Below the pieces are notes generated by a model that worked only from the letters and a program-made list of their open reading frames with translations, did no database searches and was not told the DNA's origin. DNA of 12,121 nucleotides from an uncultured Dysgonomonas sp. (GTDB lineage Bacteria; Bacteroidota; Bacteroidia; Bacteroidales; Dysgonomonadaceae): NCBI GenBank assembly GCA_937875275.1, contig CALNCC010000115.1:1-12121 (forward strand). Direction: 5' to 3'. The translations under genes and the position numbers were made by a program. Each line of letters begins with the position of its first letter. The first letter of the stretch is position 1. Below are positions 10,422 to 12,121 of this stretch, one piece after another.

Positions 10422-12065
10422 ATGAGAAAATTACACATCCTATTTGCCACTCTGTGCCTTGTTTTGGCAGGAGCGTGCAGCAGCGACGACATTTTAGAAC
10501 AAACGCCCGGCACACCCGAGACGCCTGAAACACCCGACGCGCCACAGGTGAAAGGGCAGCGCATCACCATCCGTGCCTCGGTAGACGATGCAATGGGCAC
10601 AAAAGCCGGAGTAGACGAAGGTGCAAGCTACGATAACGATGCCGGCGAAACATTCTACTGGAACAATAACGATCAAATCAAACTCCTCTTTGTGCAAGTG
10701 GTGAATGAAAAAGAATATTTCGACTATTCTAACCCTATTCCCACAGCCCTTTTTACAGCCGAGGATGCAAAGGGCGAGGCGGCAGACTTCACCGGCTACA
10801 TCCCCGACGGATTGGAAAACGGAATATACAACGTATATGTCTGTTCGCCAAGGATTTTGCAGAGTTTTAATAATGGTTCGAATAAATATGAAAATGTCAT
10901 CTTCTCTTCTCTTCAGCGCCATCAGACACAGATCGGCAGGTCATCAGAGCAGCTGTATACCGACGGCAATATGGAACTGTGGGGAAAAGCCGTGAAGGGA
11001 GTAGAAATAGTAGATGGTAAACTGAAAGGAGGGACTCCGGAGCTCTCCTTCGAGATGGCTCAGCTGAATGCGATGTTGCGTTTTACGATAGAGAATACGA
11101 TGAATCAAGCGATGACCGTAAAGGAAATTCGGATTGCAGCGAATGGTGAGAACGGCAGTGAAATCAAATCATTTTTTAACCATAGCGCCGATCTCGAATA
11201 CTCCCCTAATATAACGGGGTGGAGCTCTTTTTCTAATAGCTCGTGGAGCACTATGAGCCTGACGATAGACCCAAATGAGGGGGAAGCCACAATAGCCACC
11301 GGCGACACTTTCGATGCCTATATGTGTCTGCTGCCGACAAATAGATTACGGGAAAAACAGACATTCGTTGTGGAAGTATACCTGCAAGATGCTGATGGTA
11401 TGCCTTATCTGCGACAAGGAACAATAACAAAAGGTATTGAAGCTTTCGATTTTCTGTATAGCGCAGGGCTGGAAGGCGGCATGCGTTACTATTTCCAGAT
11501 CGCACTGAATGACGCTAACACTGTACTGAATACTTATGCGATAGGCGATCTTTATCCTAAAGTAGGTGTTCCCGAAGGTATTGTGTTTGAGGTAAACGAA
11601 AACGGCACAGTAGGAAAGATGATCAGTCTCGACGAAACCGAAACGACATGGGGTGTAGTTGGAGAGACCGGTGCAACAGATATGATGGACGGAGAAGCGA
11701 ATACGAACATAATAATGGGTTTAATCGAAGCAGATAAAGAAGAACTTACAGGTAAATACCCCGCTTTCGAGTGGTGTGTAGACAAGGGATACGGCTGGTA
11801 TCTGCCGGCTGTGAATGAAATGCAGGGTGTGGCTACGGTGAAAGAGACATTGAATCCCATACTGCAAAGTGCAGCTGGTACTCCATTGTCTGCCGTGAGC
11901 TATTGGTTGTCAATGGCGAACTACAATAGCCTTGAGGGTGCCGTAGTTGAAGACGAAAGCAATGCTGTTGTATGTAATTTTTATATGGGTGGAATGTGTT
12001 TATTTTATCCTCGCTCCGACTCCTACTTTGTGCGTGCAATGAAGAAATTCGACATAACAAAATAA
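10422..12065 (+). CDS. Fimbrillin-family lipoprotein with C-terminal Lcl/DUF1566-like domain
   Basis: This 547-residue protein has a lipoprotein signal ending LAGAC (Cys19) followed by SSDD, an acidic surface-export signal. A Pro/Glu/Thr linker lies at about 28-41 (TPGTPETPETPDAP). The fimbrillin (Mfa-like) region runs from about 45 to 362, opening with KGQRITIRASVDDAMGTKA, the usual 'I-A ... TKA' start of these beta-sandwich proteins. A second domain at about 373-545 has IGDLYPKVGVPEGIVF, WCVDKGYGWYLPAVNEM, YWLSM and YFVRAMKKF, the pattern of Lcl/DUF1566 domains (C-type-lectin-like fold). I infer a tip or anchored adhesin rather than a main shaft subunit, since the added domain would block ordinary strand-exchange polymerisation. 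No other fimbrial genes are in view. Both ends are flanked by a 46-bp repeat. Confidence 0.82.
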   Translation: MRKLHILFATLCLVLAGACSSDDILEQTPGTPETPETPDAPQVKGQRITIRASVDDAMGTKAGVDEGASYDNDAGETFYWNNNDQIKLLFVQVVNEKEYFDYSNPIPTALFTAEDAKGEAADFTGYIPDGLENGIYNVYVCSPRILQSFNNGSNKYENVIFSSLQRHQTQIGRSSEQLYTDGNMELWGKAVKGVEIVDGKLKGGTPELSFEMAQLNAMLRFTIENTMNQAMTVKEIRIAANGENGSEIKSFFNHSADLEYSPNITGWSSFSNSSWSTMSLTIDPNEGEATIATGDTFDAYMCLLPTNRLREKQTFVVEVYLQDADGMPYLRQGTITKGIEAFDFLYSAGLEGGMRYYFQIALNDANTVLNTYAIGDLYPKVGVPEGIVFEVNENGTVGKMISLDETETTWGVVGETGATDMMDGEANTNIIMGLIEADKEELTGKYPAFEWCVDKGYGWYLPAVNEMQGVATVKETLNPILQSAAGTPLSAVSYWLSMANYNSLEGAVVEDESNAVVCNFYMGGMCLFYPRSDSYFVRAMKKFDITK

Positions 12066-12106
12066 CAAACAGATCAGTTTGACAGATATATACAGCAAGG
12101 CTGCAC
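12061..12106. repeat. 46-bp direct repeat, copy 2 (at the stop codon of the fimbrillin-like gene)
   Basis: Identical to 10266-10311. It begins two bases before the TAA stop (12063-12065), so the stop codon itself is supplied by the repeat. It also leads into a terminator hairpin. Confidence 0.93.
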
Positions 12107-12121
12107 GTGGGTGCAGCCTTA
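12097..12121 (+). terminator. Terminator of the fimbrillin-like gene (cut by window edge)
   Basis: AAGGCTGCAC (12097-12106) and GTGCAGCCTT (12111-12120) form a 10-bp stem with loop GTGG. The T-run, if present, lies beyond the window. The loop is nearly the reverse complement of the loop in copy 1. Confidence 0.75.

Noticed and set aside
1..12121. CRISPR array, rRNA, toxin-antitoxin pair or insertion sequence
   Set aside because: No regularly spaced repeats with unique spacers, no rRNA-like sequence, no recognisable toxin or antitoxin, and no IS-type transposase with terminal inverted repeats was found by reading both strands.

Overview
The window looks like Bacteroidales chromosome (Bacteroides/Parabacteroides-type). 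Evidence seen directly: BACON-domain and fimbrillin lipoproteins with an acidic Cys-Ser-Asp-Asp export signal, promoter boxes of the form TAnnTTTG instead of TATAAT, and host-type genes lacking a Shine-Dalgarno sequence. No species can be assigned.

Region 1 (1 to about 3000) reads as the early end of a Mu-like transposable prophage lying in reverse. From right to left it holds a small gene (2603-2857), a LexA/CI-type self-cleaving repressor (1469-2218, +), a divergent control region, a short predicted DNA-binding protein and a small membrane protein coupled by an ATGA overlap (both -), a three-helix membrane protein on the opposite strand (526-963, +), and the start of a Mu-A-like transposase (1-389, -, cut by the window edge). 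Three phased AAAACAAAG repeats and a terminal ...GGTACA at 3000 are my candidate for the left end of the element.

Region 2 (3076-6843, -) is a two-gene unit for surface lipoproteins. Each has a lipoprotein signal, two or three BACON domains and a C-terminal leucine-rich-repeat region. They share a 305-bp stretch with no nucleotide difference, while the signal peptides and the leucine-rich parts differ, which points to gene conversion or cassette exchange.

Region 3 (6944-9136, -) is a four-gene unit: an unknown acidic protein, a winged-helix replication-type protein, a DnaC-like AAA+ helicase loader and a sigma-70-like protein. It looks like the replication and transcription-control module of a mobile element. 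A good promoter (-33 and -7 boxes 20 bp apart) precedes it. The 536-bp gap upstream holds AT-rich repeats and a nested inverted-repeat structure that may be a structured RNA.

Region 4 (9673-12121, +) has a small outer-membrane beta-barrel protein and a fimbrillin-family lipoprotein carrying a C-terminal Lcl/DUF1566-like domain. The two genes end in the same 46-bp repeat leading into a strong terminator hairpin, so the fimbrillin gene is bracketed by direct repeats.

Overall this is an accessory, surface-variable region next to mobile DNA. All family calls are from sequence patterns read by eye; no database search was run.
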